Assembly: GCA_027575765.1 (NCBI GenBank)
Contig: JANBPT010001128.1
Location: forward strand, 1 to 13,807
From: Tieghemiomyces parasiticus
Lineage: Eukaryota; Kickxellomycota; Dimargaritomycetes; Dimargaritales; Dimargaritaceae
DNA length: 13,807 nucleotides
Direction of reading: 5' to 3'
In this document: positions 11,017 through 13,807 of the stretch, one piece after another
Numbering within the stretch: the first letter of the stretch is position 1
Layout: the number at the start of each line of letters is the position of its first letter
Program-made: the position numbers and the translations under genes
Notes under the pieces: model-generated
Databases searched by the model: none
Seen by the model: the letters and a program-made list of their open reading frames with translations, nothing else
What the model was told of the DNA's origin: nothing

Positions 11017-11739
11017 CACCTCCAAATTCAGTGTCTTCAAGTGAACCATAATCAGTGCGACTAGAGAACGCCGACGTCCTTCAGAGCCCCCCCCCTCCCT
11101 GCGCTAGCCATTAAGTCGATCTCCCATTGACGCTTGAGCCTAGCTCCGAGGATATTGGCACCCTGCTCAATTGTGCGTCTAGTACGGGTTGGCTCCATCG
11201 TCGCACTATCGTTCCTCGTAGGGGAAGGCACCACAATCCATCGTCCTGGCCTCCCCCCATCCACCCACACCCATCCGTTTTCCACCCACCCTGGTCCTTG
11301 TCCCACGCTGGTAACTGTGACTCGTTGGGGAAGGGCGGGAGGGGAAATGTTCGGCGGCCCTTTGTCGTCATCGGGGCCGATATCCCTCGACCGCCGTAAC
11401 CCGCTGTTATGCCTGTCACGCTGGAACCACGCGCCGCGTAGGTGCATAGACCTATGGTCTCACCCGGCCGGCTTCCTCTTCCTTGCCCCCCCCTCTCTTC
11501 CCAGATTTTGCCCTTGCCTCTCCAGGTTCCAGATACGCCTACTCCATTCGTCACCTCTATTCCCGCATCTTGCCAAATTCCCCTCCCCTCCCTGCCTCAT
11601 CACGCACTTGGCCTTTTCTTCTTCGGTCCATTGCTAGCAACTCTATTTATTTGAACTCCTCATTGCGTCTCTTAGCACCGTCCCCTCTTCACTATCGTCG
11701 CCCCTCTCTGCTACCACCTCGCATATACTACGTTTGACT

Positions 11740-13017
11740 ATGGACCCTACCTACTCAGATACCTCCGCGGGCTCCTCGCCCAAGTCGCCCAGCCAAGACT
11801 GGACCCTGATACCAGCCAAGCAACTTGTGCAGCACCAACAGGTCATCGAGATCGATTCGGAGTTACCTATTGAGGACGCCTGTCAGATCCTCATCGAGAA
11901 AGGTATCAGCTCGGCACCCATCTACGACAGCCACGCCCAGGCCTACATTGGCATGTTTGACTACCGAGACCTCATCACCTACCTGCTCATCGTGCTGAAC
12001 CGTACGGGTATCCCGCCGCCCCAGCAAACCCTGGAAGTAAAGACCCTGATCCGCAAGGCCGCGCAGATGCAGCAGGTGCCCGTGCGGCTAGCGTCTGACC
12101 TGTCAACCCAAAACCCGTTCTACTCCATCGTACCAGATACCACGCTGAGCCATGTGGTGGCCATTTTCGGCTACGGCACGCACCGCATGGCCGTGGTGAG
12201 CGACGACGGGCAGCGTATCGAGGGTATTATTTCGCAGTCGACTGTCATCAAGTTTTTGGACCAGAACCTGGACCGTTTCACCCCGTTGCGCGAGTTGGCT
12301 GCGCAGTCGTTGCAGGATCTCAAACTAGCCGAGACGGCCGTGTTCACCGTTAACGCTGACAGCATGGTGATGGACGCTATGAAGGCCATGGTAGATTACG
12401 GCGTGACGTCGCTGGCAGTGGTGGACTCGGACGAGAGCGCCGGACTCCTGGGTAATATCTCGCTCACCGACATCAAGTACGTAATGAAGAAGCGGCAGCA
12501 CCAGTTTTTGTGGCGCACGTGTCTGGAACTCATCCGGTACGCCCACATTGAACAGGGGACTATCGACGGCGAGGATAAGGCCACTGTGTTTTGCGTATCC
12601 CCGAACAGTTCCCTCCGGCATTCCATAGCTCTCCTGGCTGCCACTCGTGCCCATCGGCTTTGGGTCACCGTCAATACCGGCGGGTCCTCACCTACTACGT
12701 CACCAACTCATGGTGGTGGTGGCAGCAATAACAACAACAACAAGAGCAGCAGCAGCAACAGCAACCACCTGGCGGCTACGGCATCCGCGAGCCGCACTGG
12801 AACCACCCCACCCACTACCATCCCAGTGGCCACTTCCCCGCCAGGCGCCACCGTGCGCCATGGCCTGACCAAGTCCCACTCCCATTCCGTGGCGACCGCC
12901 CTCCATCTACCTATCGCTGACACCACCGCCCCCACTCTTCCGCTCACCACGTCTGGCCGGGTCGTGGGTATCGTCAGTCTCACCGACATTCTGCGCGTCC
13001 TCACGCCCTCTGACTAG
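11740..13017 (+). CDS. SDS23: Sds23/Moc1-family CBS-domain protein (putative PP2A-type phosphatase regulator)
   Basis: 425 residues from the first in-frame ATG at 11740 (A at -3, G at +4); the frame also opens six bases earlier at a TTG, which I reject as a start. Sds23 proteins are fungal relatives of the AMPK gamma subunit. In fission yeast, Sds23 inhibits PP2A-related phosphatases and is needed for division under low glucose. Family-like segments are QDWTLIPAKQLVQ (19-31), FDYRDLITYLLIVLN (73-87), NPFYS (125-129), GTHRMAVV (146-153), IEGIISQSTVIKFL (160-173), LLGNISLTDIKYV (236-248), SPNSSLRHSIALLAATRAHRLWV (287-309) and GRVVGIVSLTDILRVL (406-421). These imply four CBS motifs, the last split by a 95-residue Ser/Asn/Thr/Pro-rich insertion (about 312-405). 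These motifs and the insertion fit Sds23 better than Snf4. It is expected in cytosol and nucleus. Confidence 0.9.
   Translation: MDPTYSDTSAGSSPKSPSQDWTLIPAKQLVQHQQVIEIDSELPIEDACQILIEKGISSAPIYDSHAQAYIGMFDYRDLITYLLIVLNRTGIPPPQQTLEVKTLIRKAAQMQQVPVRLASDLSTQNPFYSIVPDTTLSHVVAIFGYGTHRMAVVSDDGQRIEGIISQSTVIKFLDQNLDRFTPLRELAAQSLQDLKLAETAVFTVNADSMVMDAMKAMVDYGVTSLAVVDSDESAGLLGNISLTDIKYVMKKRQHQFLWRTCLELIRYAHIEQGTIDGEDKATVFCVSPNSSLRHSIALLAATRAHRLWVTVNTGGSSPTTSPTHGGGGSNNNNNKSSSSNSNHLAATASASRTGTTPPTTIPVATSPPGATVRHGLTKSHSHSVATALHLPIADTTAPTLPLTTSGRVVGIVSLTDILRVLTPSD
12721..12766 (+). repeat. AAC/AGC trinucleotide tract inside SDS23
   Basis: Runs of AAC and AGC codons encode an Asn5-Lys-Ser4-Asn-Ser-Asn stretch in the disordered insertion of the Sds23-like protein. 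The tract stays in frame. Such tracts expand and contract readily, so length variation between strains is expected. Confidence 0.8.
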
Positions 13018-13807
13018 GGTTGTAGCAATTCTTACCATTTTTCTCACCCTCTCCTGTGTTTCTACGTACCTTTTAACCCATTTTTTTAATATATAAATTT
13101 TACACTCTTCAAGTTATTATCACTCTCTTTTTTTTAGAGGGGGGGTACTGACTCACACACACACATTCACCCAGCTGTTCCGCTATGAAGAAGTTTAATA
13201 ACCAAGTCCAGTATTATGCCTTCTCTCTACTGAGGATCCCATCGTGCGTCATGGAATAAACGACGTACCATACCCAGGGATCGGTGTGGACGATGGGGGG
13301 GGGGCCGAGTGGCATCCCTCTATGAGAGAGATATGGCTGGCCTGTTAGCGTCTGCAGGGGGGTGGGAGAAGGCATGCTGGGGACGTTCCCCTTTCCATTC
13401 GGCATCATTATATGACAACCAAAGAAGGTTCCACCGTTACACCATTCACCTCGCCAGTCGTTGCATTCCCTTGCCAAGTCATAGCCCCTCCTCCGCCGGC
13501 ACAGCGACCTGTCTCATACCCCAACCGGAAACCTCGGCGCCTCAACAGCTGGTGTCCTGGCGACAACGTTAGGCTTGGCCTTTCCCGCTTACCTGTCACT
13601 ACACGCGTAATTGACATCCACAAGCCCAGATAATCACCACTATGTATCGTACTCTCCGCTACTACGTGTTACCACACTTCATCAAAGTGGGGAAGTTTAG
13701 GGCACCACAGGAATCTAATTAGATAACACCTATCTTTAATTGACCAGGACAACCGAATCTGAGACGGGTACATCACCGCAGAGTAGGCACTAAACAAAGA
13801 CAGAAAG
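13018..13807. other. 3' flank of SDS23 without a recognisable gene
   Basis: After the 3'-end region there is a (CA)6 microsatellite at 13154-13165 and a G-run near 13296-13305. An imperfect hairpin pairs CCACACTT (13672-13679) with AAGTGGGG (13685-13692). Open frames on both strands (up to 87 codons) have no motifs. Nothing indicates which gene lies beyond the right edge. Confidence 0.6.
13081..13105 (+). terminator. AT-rich 3'-end-forming region of SDS23
   Basis: A T-run followed by AATATATAAATTTT lies about 65-90 nt after the SDS23 stop. The TATATA-type efficiency element and A-rich positioning sequence fit fungal polyadenylation signals. No classical AATAAA is seen at this spot, so the exact cleavage site is not assigned. 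Confidence 0.45.

Larger units (their letters stand above)
8729..11739. other. 3-kb divergent intergenic region between the fusion gene and SDS23
   Basis: The largest gene-free stretch. A TATATA at about 8985-8991 lies roughly 260 nt upstream of the fusion-gene ATG. The longest open frame (9659-9069 minus, 196 codons) lacks motifs, and its third-position GC looks near local background (about 62% in its first 50 codons), unlike the true genes, so I do not call it. A second weak candidate frame is at 9904-9716 minus. Clear structural elements are inverted repeats at 9123-9148, 9296-9315 and 10720-10846, and a palindrome CTGTCGACAG at 9562-9571. From about 11210 to 11735 the plus strand is strongly pyrimidine-rich, as in a fungal promoter and leader, with TATTTAT at 11644-11650 upstream of SDS23. 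No tRNA or snRNA could be supported. Confidence 0.6.

Noticed and set aside
11061..11654. Several overlapping open frames of 84-167 codons on both strands
   Set aside because: They arise from a pyrimidine-rich promoter tract with few possible stop codons, and are Pro/Ser/Leu or Gly/Arg low-complexity without motifs.
11740..13017. Assignment of the CBS protein as Snf4/AMPK gamma
   Set aside because: The FDY-DL-YLL segment, the NPFY segment and the split last CBS with a disordered insertion match Sds23/Moc1 better than Snf4.

Overview
The window reads as fungal nuclear DNA. It carries ordinary eukaryotic, mostly intron-poor housekeeping genes and CT-rich promoter leaders. Coding regions strongly prefer G or C at third codon positions. 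One gene (Sds23 family) belongs to a family known essentially from fungi, and leucine biosynthesis genes are present. I lean towards an early-diverging or otherwise non-yeast fungus, but nothing here fixes the lineage. No tRNA, rRNA, CRISPR array or transposon could be supported.

Layout, left to right. (1) 1-131, minus: the 5' end of a cytosolic M20 dipeptidase gene (CNDP2/Dug1 family), cut by the window edge. (2) 132-1366: intergenic. (3) 1367-4187, minus: CDC48/p97/VCP, a complete AAA+ unfoldase whose ATG lies in a 23-nt first exon separated by a 292-nt intron. (4) 4188-5395: intergenic, holding the CDC48 promoter side, a candidate stress element and a perfect 8-bp inverted repeat. (5) 5396-8728, minus: one uninterrupted 1110-codon gene joining 3-isopropylmalate dehydrogenase (LEU2-type) to a complete aconitase-superfamily isomerase (LeuC-like plus LeuD-like parts). 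(6) 8729-11739: a 3-kb divergent intergenic region with several strong inverted repeats and no convincing gene. (7) 11740-13017, plus: an Sds23/Moc1-like CBS-domain protein. (8) 13018-13807: 3' flank without a recognisable gene.

The fusion protein is the most interesting object. Its two halves would catalyse consecutive chemical steps, isomerisation of a 2-hydroxy acid followed by oxidative decarboxylation. This is the order of the Leu1 and Leu2 reactions. However, the isomerase half resembles the short LeuC2/LeuD2, homoaconitase and dimethylmalate-dehydratase type rather than canonical fungal Leu1, and its usual substrate-specificity loop is replaced. The true substrate is therefore open. 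The other genes (protein quality control, glutathione-type dipeptide turnover, phosphatase regulation in glucose and stress signalling) do not form an obvious pathway with it; this looks like ordinary eukaryotic gene order.
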